Assembly: GCA_017998195.1 (NCBI GenBank)
Contig: JAGODN010000047.1
Span: forward strand, 1 to 10,550
Reading direction: 5' to 3'
DNA: 10,550 nucleotides
From: Desulfobulbus sp.
GTDB taxonomy: Bacteria; Desulfobacterota; Desulfobulbia; Desulfobulbales; Desulfobulbaceae
The notes beneath the pieces were generated by a model that saw nothing but the letters and a program-made list of their open reading frames with translations, did not search any database and had not been told where the DNA came from. Both the position numbers and the translations under genes were made by a program. Shown here in pieces: positions 1-5,794 of this stretch. Position 1 is the first letter of the stretch, and the number at the start of each line of letters is the position of its first letter.

Positions 1-252
1 GCCGATCAGGCCGGTGAAGTCGCCGATCAGGAACACCACCTGGTGACCGAGCGTCTGGAAGTGCTTGAGCTTCTGGATGAGCACGGTGTGGCCCAGGTGC
101 AGGTCCGGGGCGGTCGGGTCGAAGCCTGCCTTGATGGTCAGGGGCACCCCGGTCTCCAGGGAGCGAGTGAGCTTCTTCACCAGGTCGTCCCGGGAATGAA
201 AATCAACGGTGCCCCGCTCGATCAGGGCGATCTGCTCTGCTACGGACTTCAT
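1..252 (-). CDS. tyrS: tyrosyl-tRNA synthetase, N-terminal 84 residues (partial)
   Basis: This cytoplasmic enzyme charges tRNA(Tyr) with tyrosine. Only the first 84 residues are present; the gene runs off the left edge. Seen directly: the translation contains KAGFDPTAPDLHLGHTVLIQ (residues 41-60), the class I synthetase segment with the HLGH version of the HIGH ATP-binding motif at about 52-55. It continues with the conserved FLIGDFTGLIG at 74-84. Two adjacent ATG codons exist at 255 and 252. A GGAG sequence lies about 3 bases before the first and 6 before the second, so 252 is slightly favoured. The start is 12 bases after the rny stop, so the two genes are probably co-transcribed. The family is clear; the C-terminal S4 RNA-binding domain expected of TyrS lies outside the window. 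Confidence 0.96.
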   Translation of the reverse strand, partial: MKSVAEQIALIERGTVDFHSRDDLVKKLTRSLETGVPLTIKAGFDPTAPDLHLGHTVLIQKLKHFQTLGHQVVFLIGDFTGLIG

Positions 253-264
253 CATGCTCTCCGA

Positions 265-1830
265 TTATTTGGCGTATTCCACCGCCCTGGTTTCACGGAT
301 GACCGTCACCCGGATCTGCCCGGGATAGGTGAGTTGCTCCTCGATGGCCTTGGCGATGTCGCGACTGAGCAGGACGGTCTCCTCGTCCCGGACCCGCTGA
401 CTGTCGACGATGATGCGCAGGTCGCGGCCCGCCTGGATGGCGTAGGACTTGTCAACCCCCTTGAAGCCGTTGGCGATCTTCTCCAGGTCCTCGAGCCGCT
501 TGACGTAACTCTGCAGCATCTCCTTGCGAGCCCCGGGGCGGGCGCCGGAGAGGGCGTCGGCGCTCTGCACGAGCACGTCGAGCACGCTCTTCGGCGGCTG
601 ATCCTCGTGGTGGGCGCCGATGGCGTAGACGATGTCCTCGGCCTCGCCGTACTTGCGGGCCAGGTCGCGGCCGATGATGGCGTGCGAGCCCTCGACCTCG
701 TGGTCCACCGCCTTGCCGATGTCGTGCAACAGGCCGGCGCGCTTGGCCTTTTTCACGTCCAGGCCGAGTTCCGCGGCCATCACCCCGCACAGAAAGGCCA
801 CCTCGAGCGAGTGCTGGAGGATGTTCTGGCCGTAGCTGGTGCGGTACTTGAGCCGGCCGACCAGGTTGATCAGGTCCACGTGCATGCCGTGGGCGCCGAC
901 GTCGAAGGTCGCCTGCTCGCCGGACTCGCGGATGCCGACCTCCAGATCCTCGGACACCTTCTGCACCACCTCCTCGATCCGCGCCGGGTGGATGCGGCCG
1001 TCGGAGATGAGCTGTTCCAGCGCCAGCCGGGCCACCTCACGGCGGATCGGGTTGAAGCCGGAGAGAATGACCGCCTCGGGCGTGTCGTCGATGATGATAT
1101 CAATGCCCGTGGCCGCCTCTATGGCGCGGATGTTCCGGCCCTCCCGGCCGATGATGCGTCCCTTCATCTCGTCGTTGGGCAGGGGCACCATGCTCACGGT
1201 GCGATCGGCCACGTAGTCGCCGGCATAGCGGGCGATGGCCAGGGCGAGGATGTTCTTGCCCTTGCGGTCCGCCTCGAGCTTCATTTCGGTCTCGATGCGG
1301 GCCAGCCGCTTGGCGCAGTCCATGCGCGCCTCGCTCTCGATGGACTGCATGAGCTGGGCCTTGGCCTCTTCCCGGTCGATGCCGGCGATCTGCTCCAGTT
1401 TGTAGCGCTGTTCGTCGATCAGTCCTTCCAACTGCCGTTTCTGTTCGACCACCTCGTGTTCGCTGGTTCCCAGGCGTTCCTCGCGGTATTTCAGGCTGGT
1501 CTGCTTTTCCTCGAGTATCTGGAACTCGCGCTGGACCTCGTCGAATTTCCGGTTCAGGCGCCGCTGGTCCTCCTTCAATTCCTGGCGGCTCGCCTTCAAC
1601 TCACGGTCAGCCTCCTGCTTGATCTGCAGGGCCTCCTCCTTGGCGTGGAGCAGGGCCTCCTTCTTGATCTGCTCGGCTTCGCTGATGGCGTTTTCAATGA
1701 TCTGGCGTCCCTGCAGGGCGATATTCCGCTGGTTGCCTTCCACCAGTCGCTTGCGCAGGTAGACCCCTATGGCCAATCCGGCCGCCAGGTTGCCCAGGGC
1801 CAGAAGCAGTGTCAGTATATTCAGTTCCAT
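265..1830 (-). CDS. rny: ribonuclease Y (membrane-anchored endoribonuclease)
   Basis: RNase Y starts decay of many mRNAs by endonucleolytic cleavage at the inner face of the membrane. The 521-residue protein shows the full family layout. An N-terminal membrane helix spans about residues 5-25. A long charged coiled coil covers about 30-190. The KH RNA-binding domain around 212-285 has the GxxG loop at G228-R-E-G231. The HD phosphohydrolase domain follows, with H340, the LLHDIGKA motif (H369, D370), the H407-H408 pair and SADALSGARPG at 423-433. The length matches the usual ~520 residues. The ATG at 1830 is preceded by GAAGGTG at ribosome-binding distance. The gene lies between the 6S RNA and tyrS. 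A 618-codon open frame runs antisense across it, which is a GC-composition shadow. No key residue appears to be missing. Confidence 0.97.
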   Translation of the reverse strand: MELNILTLLLALGNLAAGLAIGVYLRKRLVEGNQRNIALQGRQIIENAISEAEQIKKEALLHAKEEALQIKQEADRELKASRQELKEDQRRLNRKFDEVQREFQILEEKQTSLKYREERLGTSEHEVVEQKRQLEGLIDEQRYKLEQIAGIDREEAKAQLMQSIESEARMDCAKRLARIETEMKLEADRKGKNILALAIARYAGDYVADRTVSMVPLPNDEMKGRIIGREGRNIRAIEAATGIDIIIDDTPEAVILSGFNPIRREVARLALEQLISDGRIHPARIEEVVQKVSEDLEVGIRESGEQATFDVGAHGMHVDLINLVGRLKYRTSYGQNILQHSLEVAFLCGVMAAELGLDVKKAKRAGLLHDIGKAVDHEVEGSHAIIGRDLARKYGEAEDIVYAIGAHHEDQPPKSVLDVLVQSADALSGARPGARKEMLQSYVKRLEDLEKIANGFKGVDKSYAIQAGRDLRIIVDSQRVRDEETVLLSRDIAKAIEEQLTYPGQIRVTVIRETRAVEYAK

Positions 1831-2258
1831 CGGTGTGCACCTTCAACGCTCTATGAGAAAACAGCCCCCGGCCCGCAGACGGGCGGAACTGTAGAGTGAA
1901 GGGATGGGAAAGGGAGGCCGCCCCGCGCCAAGCAAGGCGCAGTCGGACCATCAGGGGGGAACAGCGGCAGACATCCGTCGCACGGGGGCATCAGGGGATG
2001 CCCGCAACGCGTCTTTCTGTCTGAAAGTGCGGGAAAAACCCGGTATCGCAGAGAAGCACTGCCGGTTCGCTCACAAAACGGAGCCTGTGGCAAGGTCACT
2101 GGTATATGGTCAACCTGATCGAATCAGGGGGTGTTTCGTCCACACCTGGGCCCGCTGTCTCCGCGCTGCCCATTCGTACCAACCCTCGGCACCGGTGCAG
2201 GTCGCTGCCGCAACCGGTGTGTCCATATGATCAACAGCGGTCCGTGCCGCTGGCGTGC
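1831..2258 (-). other. hairpin-rich region between 6S RNA and rny, likely rny leader
   Basis: These ~430 bases hold no convincing gene. Read on the minus strand they contain several short inverted repeats. These are a 6-bp stem with a 3-base loop (arms 2114-2119 and 2123-2128), a perfect 7-bp stem with a 4-base loop (arms 1986-1992 and 1997-2003), a 5-bp stem with a 6-base loop (1925-1940), and a 5-bp GC stem (1871-1884) followed 9 bases later by TTTT. None has the tight U-run of a good intrinsic terminator. The octamer CCCCTGAT occurs three times. I found no strong -35/-10 pair for rny, so rny may be read through from upstream or use a promoter I cannot recognise. The small open frames here have no family resemblance and no good start signals. 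Confidence 0.5.
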
Positions 2259-2441
2259 AAAACAAGCCCCCGCGCTGCCGTGTCAACGAAATGATTAAAC
2301 CTAAGTGTATTAGGTGGGCAGTGCCCATGCCGGCTGCTGGAGTTCCGTGCGGATATCCATGGTCCGACAGCAAGGCTGCCCTTTTCGGAAGAGTTGGCTC
2401 AATACTCCGCTGATCACCAACAGAGCAGGGGTTTTCTTACG
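2259..2441 (-). ncRNA. ssrS: 6S RNA
   Basis: 6S RNA mimics an open promoter and sequesters housekeeping RNA polymerase holoenzyme. The sequence folds as the family requires. A closing stem pairs 2431-2418 with 2280-2267, with 13 of 14 positions pairing (including G-U pairs) and one mismatch. Inside it, the 5' bubble strand carries TTGAGCC at 2402-2396, resembling the gammaproteobacterial CCUGAGCC segment. An apical arm begins with GGGCAG (2381-2376) pairing CTGCCC (2321-2316). The 3' side of the bubble carries the small hairpin typical of 6S, ACCTAA/TTAGGT (2315-2310 with 2304-2299). A TTGTTTT run (2265-2259) follows the closing stem and probably marks the 3' end. The gene lies just after zapA, the classic location. 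Ends are estimates; the predicted start follows the promoter at 2448-2476. Length of about 183 bases fits the family. Confidence 0.86.
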
Positions 2442-2447
2442 ACTGGC

Positions 2448-2476
2448 ACCATACCGCAGATCGCCGCTTCCCGCAA
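2448..2476 (-). promoter_or_regulatory. promoter of the 6S RNA gene
   Basis: On the minus strand TTGCGG (2476-2471) and TATGGT (2453-2448) are separated by exactly 17 bases. Transcription would start near 2441, about 10 bases before the closing stem of the 6S RNA. The -10 box matches TATAAT at four of six positions, the -35 box at three. The element begins 20 bases beyond the zapA stop codon. The position relative to the RNA is the strongest support. Confidence 0.6.
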
Positions 2477-2496
2477 AACGATAATCCGAAAGAGGA

Positions 2497-2784
2497 TCAG
2501 TCGAGGGCGATCCCCACCTTGTCGGCGAGGTTCGCCAGGGTCCGCTGCTGCGCCTGCCGGTAATCCTGATATTCCCGTTGCAACTGGACGTACCTGGCGG
2601 TCATGCGCAGACAGCCGAGCACCAGGATCTTGCTCGACGGCACCGCGCTCCGGCCCACCTTCTCGCCGGCTTCCAGTTCCTGGCGGAGCAGGTCGATCAC
2701 CTCCTCGACCTCGTCCTCGGGAGCATCACTGTAGAAGGTGAACTCCTGGCCGAACAGGTGAAAACGTACCAGACGATCCTGCAT
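2497..2784 (-). CDS. zapA: cell division protein ZapA
   Basis: ZapA is a small cytoplasmic protein that binds FtsZ, bundles its filaments and stabilises the Z ring. The 95-residue product has the usual length. It begins with a compact beta/alpha domain (VRFHLFGQEFTFYSDAPED at residues 6-24, then the VEEVIDLLRQEL helix). It ends in a long helix with LGCLRMTARYVQLQREYQDY (about 56-75), the dimer and tetramer coiled coil of the family. The ATG at 2784 lies 34 bases after the stop of the upstream ZapB-like gene. The Shine-Dalgarno is weak, so translation may depend on that upstream gene. The 6S RNA gene follows directly, as in many proteobacteria. I am confident of the family from overall pattern, length and context. 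Confidence 0.88.
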   Translation of the reverse strand: MQDRLVRFHLFGQEFTFYSDAPEDEVEEVIDLLRQELEAGEKVGRSAVPSSKILVLGCLRMTARYVQLQREYQDYRQAQQRTLANLADKVGIALD

Positions 2785-2818
2785 CGGTTTCTGTCAGCGG
2801 AAGGGCGGGGTGCTGCTG

Positions 2819-3106
2819 TCAGTTGTCGCCGCCTTCGGCGAACATCGCTCCCTCGCCGCCGGCCGGACCACCGGCATGCTCGCTCTCCCACTGCTCGATG
2901 CGGTCGAGCAGGCCGGCAACACGGGAACCGACCTCGGTCCGCTCACTGCTCAGGTTGGCGACGTTGTTCTTCAGATCCGCGCACTCGGCATCGCGTTCCC
3001 GCAGGGTTTCCTGCAGGGCAAGGTAGTCCGCTTTCAACTGATTGTATTTATTGAGAAGCTTATCAACAAACTGTTCGAGGCGCTGCAGTTCCGTCGTATT
3101 GTCCAT
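2819..3106 (-). CDS. zapB: ZapB-like coiled-coil cell division protein
   Basis: This 95-residue protein is probably a cytoplasmic ZapB-type partner of ZapA in Z-ring assembly. Residues 5-75 form an almost uninterrupted heptad-rich coiled coil with leucines at regular spacing (LQRLEQFVDKLLNKYNQLK and onward). ZapB is essentially a short coiled coil, so length and form agree. The tail (about 77-95) is glycine-rich and acidic, which I do not associate with the E. coli protein. The frame stays open upstream to 3307, but the ATG at 3106 has AAGGA about 7 bases before it and lies downstream of a good promoter, so it is the likely start. The gene is 34 bases ahead of zapA. Function is inferred mainly from this pairing, because coiled coils give little family specificity. 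Confidence 0.72.
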   Translation of the reverse strand: MDNTTELQRLEQFVDKLLNKYNQLKADYLALQETLRERDAECADLKNNVANLSSERTEVGSRVAGLLDRIEQWESEHAGGPAGGEGAMFAEGGDN

Positions 3107-3187
3107 GACACTTTCCTTGAGCTTTAAATTGCTGAAAAAGTGGAAAAACTTCCGCCCCCGCACCATTCGTGCAGCAAACAGGGCACC

Positions 3188-3216
3188 ACTATACAGATCG
3201 TCCCCAGTGAACGCAA
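3188..3216 (-). promoter_or_regulatory. sigma70-type promoter of the zapB-zapA operon
   Basis: On the minus strand TTGCGT (3216-3211) and TATAGT (3193-3188) are separated by 17 bases. The -10 box matches five of six consensus positions. Transcription would begin near 3181, giving an untranslated leader of about 75 bases before the zapB-like start at 3106. It lies in the gap after the NUDIX gene, so zapBA can be transcribed independently of it. A 7-bp inverted repeat (arms 3263-3269 and 3274-3280) spans the NUDIX stop codon just upstream, but without a U-run. Confidence 0.65.
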
Positions 3217-3263
3217 GGACTTTGCTGGCAGCGCGAACGGTGACGGTTCTTTCGCCCGGCCGG

Positions 3264-3749
3264 CTACAGGCGACTGTAGCTCCAGCCCACCGGAAGCCCG
3301 TTTGCATAGGGCATGAAGCCGTGGAACAACCGCGGATCGTGGTCGAACACCAGCGGCAGGAAGTACCGGTCCCCTTCCCACATGGGCAGCCGCTCCAGGG
3401 CGGCCAGCGGGTGCCAGGCCAGATCGCCCTCGTCGTTGCGGGCCAGCGGCGTGCCGCTGAAGGCGGTGATCAGGAAGATGAACCCGAGCCAGTTCTCGCC
3501 GTCCGGACCGAAACCGGTCCAGTTGATGGTGCCGCGCAACTGCATGGCCGTGCACTCGAGGCCGGACTCCTCGCGGATCTCCCGCCGCATGCAGCCGACC
3601 ACGTCCTCGTCCGGGTGCATCTTGCCGCCAAGACCGTTGTACTTGCCGAGATGCTGGTCCCCGGTCCGGGCGTTGCGGTGCACGAGCAGGGTCTCTTGCC
3701 CGTCCGGAGAGAGGATGTAGCCGAGGGTGCCGATGATGGGCGTGTACAT
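3264..3749 (-). CDS. NUDIX hydrolase (MutT/8-oxo-dGTP diphosphatase-like)
   Basis: The protein hydrolyses a nucleoside diphosphate linked to another group, releasing one phosphoryl product. The exact substrate cannot be read from sequence, though nucleotide sanitation is plausible. The 161-residue protein contains a complete Nudix box at residues 42-64: G42, E48, R56-E57, then REESGL at 59-64, fitting GX5EX7REUXEEXGU. The catalytic glutamates E57, E60 and E61 are present. Upstream is the usual first strand and GKYNGLGGK loop. The tail (WEGDRYFLPLVF, about 124-135) resembles MutT-type proteins where W and F residues line the base pocket. There is no signal peptide. The ATG at 3749 is preceded by GGAAAA, which lies inside a 16-bp palindrome. 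The gene is divergent from the transglycosylase. Confidence 0.88.
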   Translation of the reverse strand: MYTPIIGTLGYILSPDGQETLLVHRNARTGDQHLGKYNGLGGKMHPDEDVVGCMRREIREESGLECTAMQLRGTINWTGFGPDGENWLGFIFLITAFSGTPLARNDEGDLAWHPLAALERLPMWEGDRYFLPLVFDHDPRLFHGFMPYANGLPVGWSYSRL

Positions 3750-3752
3750 GGG

Positions 3753-3768
3753 CGTTTTCCGGAAAACG
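3753..3768. promoter_or_regulatory. 16-bp perfect palindrome over the NUDIX ribosome binding site
   Basis: Bases 3753-3768 (CGTTTTCCGGAAAACG) equal their own reverse complement. The palindrome lies 3 bases upstream of the NUDIX start codon, and its GGAAAA is the best Shine-Dalgarno candidate for that gene. It could be an operator for a dimeric regulator, or an RNA hairpin that hides the ribosome binding site. I do not recognise it as the site of a known regulator. Confidence 0.45.
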
Positions 3769-3785
3769 TTTCAGGACAAATCATT

Positions 3786-3804
3786 GCCGCCGGCAGCCGG
3801 CGGC
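3786..3804. repeat. GC-only inverted repeat in the divergent intergenic region
   Basis: Nine-base arms, GCCGCCGGC at 3786-3794 and its exact complement at 3796-3804, flank a single base. The element lies between the divergent NUDIX and transglycosylase genes. It lacks a T-run in either direction, so it is a poor intrinsic terminator. It may be a regulator site or a short dispersed palindrome. Confidence 0.45.
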
Positions 3805-3836
3805 CTGCGACTTTTGATGCCGGTCCGGACGCGATG

Positions 3837-3845
3837 TGCTACACT
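3837..3845 (+). promoter_or_regulatory. extended -10 promoter for the transglycosylase operon
   Basis: TGCTACACT has the TGn extension and a -10 hexamer (TACACT) that matches four of six consensus positions. No -35 box stands at 17 bases; TTGATG at 3814-3819 is 20 bases away, too far for good pairing, so the element would rely on the TG extension. Transcription would start near 3852, leaving a leader of roughly 50 bases before the ATG at 3905. Confidence 0.45.
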
Positions 3846-3851
3846 ACCATC

Positions 3852-3908
3852 ATGTCAACCGGCGTACAACCCTGCAACCCGTCCCGCACACCGCCCATCG
3901 CCCCATGA
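3852..3908 (+). CDS. possible 18-residue upstream open frame
   Basis: The frame MSTGVQPCNPSRTPPIAP starts at an ATG at or within a base of the predicted transcription start and ends at a TGA that overlaps the transglycosylase ATG (ATGA at 3905-3908). If translated it would be nearly leaderless and could couple ribosomes to the next gene, which has no visible Shine-Dalgarno. The peptide resembles no family I know. It could equally be a chance frame, because the region has no other support for translation. Confidence 0.25.
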   Translation: MSTGVQPCNPSRTPPIAP

Positions 3909-5401
3909 TCCGTTCCCTCCCCGGGCCCGCTGCCGGCAGGCCGCTCGCCCGCAGCCTGTGGCTCCTCATCCTGCTCGGCTGGTGTCTGCTGCTGCCGGCC
4001 CCGGCCCGGGCCGCCGATAAATTTCCCATCTACCCGTGCATCCGGGCCAACGTCGCCTTCTGGGAGGACATCTACGGTCGCTACACCACCCGCCAGGGGG
4101 TGCTCCACGACAGTGAAGACCTCGGTCGCGTGTACACCGTGGTCGAACTGGTGGACTGGCAGGCGACCGATGCGGCGCGCATCAACAACGAGCGCATCCG
4201 CGCCGCCAGGGAACGGGTGAGCGACATCCTCACCGACCTGGGCGACGGCAAGCGACCGGTCACCCGGGCGGAGCACCACATCGCCTCCCTGTTCCCGCCG
4301 AAGCGGCACACCACCTTCCACAAGGCCCGGGAAAACATCCGCCTGCAGCTCGGCCAGAAGGACCGGTTCTACGAAGGGGTGGTCCGCTCGGGGAAATACC
4401 TCGCCCAGTTCAAGCAGCATTTCGTCAACCAGGGACTGCCGCCGGAGTTGGCCTACCTGCCCCACGTCGAATCGTCGTTCAACCCCAGGGCCCACAGCAA
4501 GGCCGGGGCGTCCGGCCTGTGGCAGTTCACCCGCGCCACCGGCCGGGAATACATGACCGTCGACGAGGCGGTGGACGAGCGGCTCGACCCCTACGTGGCC
4601 ACCCGGGCCGCGGCCCGGCTGCTCCAGACCAACTACGCCCAGTTGAAGAGCTGGCCGCTGGCGATCACCGCCTACAACCACGGCCGGGCGGGCATGATCC
4701 GCGCGGTCCGGGAAAAGGGCAGCTACGAGAACATCTTCCGCACCTACCGGCAGGGTTCCTTCCAATTCGCCTCGCGCAATTTCTACCCGGAATTCCTCGC
4801 CGCCTTGCGGGTGGCCAAACGGCTGGCCGCGGCCCCGGGGGTGCCGTTCGAGCGACCCGAGCCGACCGTGACCTTCCGACTCAAGGAGGACATGCCCAGC
4901 GACCGACTGCGCTCGAACTTCGCCCTCTCCCGGAGTGAATTCGCCCGCCTGAACCCGGCCCTGCGCAAGCCCGTACTCGACGGCCAGGTGCCGGTGCCCA
5001 GGGGCTACCTGGTGCGCCTGCCGAAAACCGGCCGGACAGAGCAAGCGACCGCCGGCACCCGGACCAGCGTGCCTGCGGCCAAAACAATCGTCCGCCACAC
5101 GACCGTGCCCGCGGTCAAGGCCGGGCCCGGGACCAGGGCGATTGCCACCGCCAAGGCCCCGACCGTGGGCAAGGGCCGGCCCGCGGTCAAGGGACCGGTG
5201 CACCGGACCGTCCGCCACACGGTGCGCAAGGGCGACACCAGCTTCTCCATCGCCCGGCAGCACCAGATCTCCCTGCAGGATCTGATGACCGCCAACAACC
5301 GCAGCGTTCAGGAACCCATCCGCATCGGTGAAACCCTGATCATTCCCACCCGGCACAGCAGCCTGCTGCCCCGGAAATCCGCCATCAGCTCAACCAACTA
5401 A
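3905..5401 (+). CDS. mltD: MltD-type lytic transglycosylase with LysM domain
   Basis: The enzyme cleaves the MurNAc-GlcNAc bond of peptidoglycan in the periplasm, leaving 1,6-anhydro-MurNAc ends. In the 498-residue protein a signal peptide covers about 1-36 (RSLWLLILLGWCLLL, cut after PARA). No lipobox is evident at the cleavage site. The SLT catalytic domain around 165-290 has LPPELAYLPHVESSFNPRAH at 178-197, with E189 the likely catalytic acid. GASGLWQF (201-208) and AYNHG (256-260) follow. A LysM glycan-binding domain lies at about 438-482 (HTVRKGDTSFSIA to GETLIIPT). Between about 375 and 437 is a Thr/Ala/Pro/Lys-rich linker with imperfect repeats. The frame opens earlier at a GTG (3836), but that codon lies inside the promoter, so the ATG at 3905 just before the signal peptide is chosen. 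E. coli MltD has two LysM domains; this one shows one. Confidence 0.9.
   Translation: MIRSLPGPAAGRPLARSLWLLILLGWCLLLPAPARAADKFPIYPCIRANVAFWEDIYGRYTTRQGVLHDSEDLGRVYTVVELVDWQATDAARINNERIRAARERVSDILTDLGDGKRPVTRAEHHIASLFPPKRHTTFHKARENIRLQLGQKDRFYEGVVRSGKYLAQFKQHFVNQGLPPELAYLPHVESSFNPRAHSKAGASGLWQFTRATGREYMTVDEAVDERLDPYVATRAAARLLQTNYAQLKSWPLAITAYNHGRAGMIRAVREKGSYENIFRTYRQGSFQFASRNFYPEFLAALRVAKRLAAAPGVPFERPEPTVTFRLKEDMPSDRLRSNFALSRSEFARLNPALRKPVLDGQVPVPRGYLVRLPKTGRTEQATAGTRTSVPAAKTIVRHTTVPAVKAGPGTRAIATAKAPTVGKGRPAVKGPVHRTVRHTVRKGDTSFSIARQHQISLQDLMTANNRSVQEPIRIGETLIIPTRHSSLLPRKSAISSTN
5089..5221 (+). repeat. imperfect direct repeats in the transglycosylase linker
   Basis: The 13-mer CGTCCGCCACACG occurs at 5089-5101 and 5209-5221. 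The 14-mer GCCCGCGGTCAAGG occurs at 5107-5120 and 5179-5192. GACCGTG occurs at 5101-5107 and 5161-5167. They encode similar peptides (IVRHTT and TVRHTV; VPAVK and RPAVK). They look like products of internal duplication in a flexible linker between the catalytic and LysM domains. Confidence 0.6.
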
Positions 5402-5416
5402 GAGAACGCGATCATC

Positions 5417-5779
5417 ATGGATATCTCGAAAACCATTGCCGAATTGAAACAACGCCCCGACTTCACCGAGAAGGTCGGCATGATCCTCGTCCACAACGGC
5501 GTGGTGCGCGCCTGGTCGCGCCAGGACCGGGCCGGGGTCACGGCCCTGGAAACCGTGGTCGACCCGCACACGGTGGAGCGGCTGCGCCAGGAATACCTTA
5601 AAAAACCAGGCATTTACGAAATCATCATCGAGGGCTGCTCGGGCCGGTATCAGCCCGGTGACGACCTGCTCTTCATCCTCGTGGCCGGCGACGTGCGCGA
5701 GCACATCAAGCCGGTGCTCGCCGAACTGCTCGACCGGGTCAAGGCCGAGGCGGTCACCAAGAAAGAGATCCCTGCCTGA
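5417..5779 (+). CDS. short MoaE-like protein (molybdopterin synthase large-subunit family)
   Basis: MoaE is the large subunit of molybdopterin synthase and inserts sulfur into precursor Z during molybdenum cofactor synthesis. This 120-residue protein resembles it from the middle to the end. GMILVHNGVVRAWSR (21-35) occupies the place of the family's early strand and loop. PGDDLLFILVAGDVREH (80-96) matches the GD..V.VAVAA.HR region. LDRVKAEAVTKKE (105-117) matches the ID..K...WKKE end, keeping lysines K109 and K115/K116 where the active-site lysines sit. The His of the HR motif is Val (V93-R94), and the Trp before the last lysine is missing. It is shorter than the ~150-residue enzyme and has no MoaD beside it. 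It begins 15 bases after the transglycosylase stop with AAGAGA upstream. It could be a true but divergent MoaE or a relative with another role. Confidence 0.68.
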   Translation: MDISKTIAELKQRPDFTEKVGMILVHNGVVRAWSRQDRAGVTALETVVDPHTVERLRQEYLKKPGIYEIIIEGCSGRYQPGDDLLFILVAGDVREHIKPVLAELLDRVKAEAVTKKEIPA

Positions 5780-5794
5780 CCAGCGGGCCGGCCC

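Noticed and set aside
1857..1889. GC hairpin followed by TTTT upstream of rny as an intrinsic terminator
   Set aside because: The stem is only 5 bp and the T-run lies 9 bases away, so it does not fit the rule for a terminator.
43..1899. A 618-codon open frame antisense to rny
   Set aside because: The minus strand encodes a complete, motif-perfect RNase Y over the same bases. The plus-strand frame is a repetitive Leu/Val/Asp/Gly-rich complement with no family resemblance, as expected at high GC.
2106..2373. Small open frames in the zapA-rny gap (87 codons on minus, 62 on plus)
   Set aside because: They overlap the 6S RNA or lack a ribosome binding site and family resemblance.
3107..3307. N-terminal extension of the ZapB-like protein to an upstream ATG at 3307
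   Set aside because: It would overlap the NUDIX coding end and include the promoter at 3188-3216. The ATG at 3106 has a good Shine-Dalgarno and begins the coiled coil.
3836..3904. GTG at 3836 as the transglycosylase start
   Set aside because: It lies within the predicted -10 element and would put 23 polar residues before an otherwise normal signal peptide.
3839..5356. A 505-codon open frame antisense to the transglycosylase
   Set aside because: The plus strand has a signal peptide, SLT motifs and LysM. The antisense product is a Gly/Arg/Asp/His-rich composition artefact.
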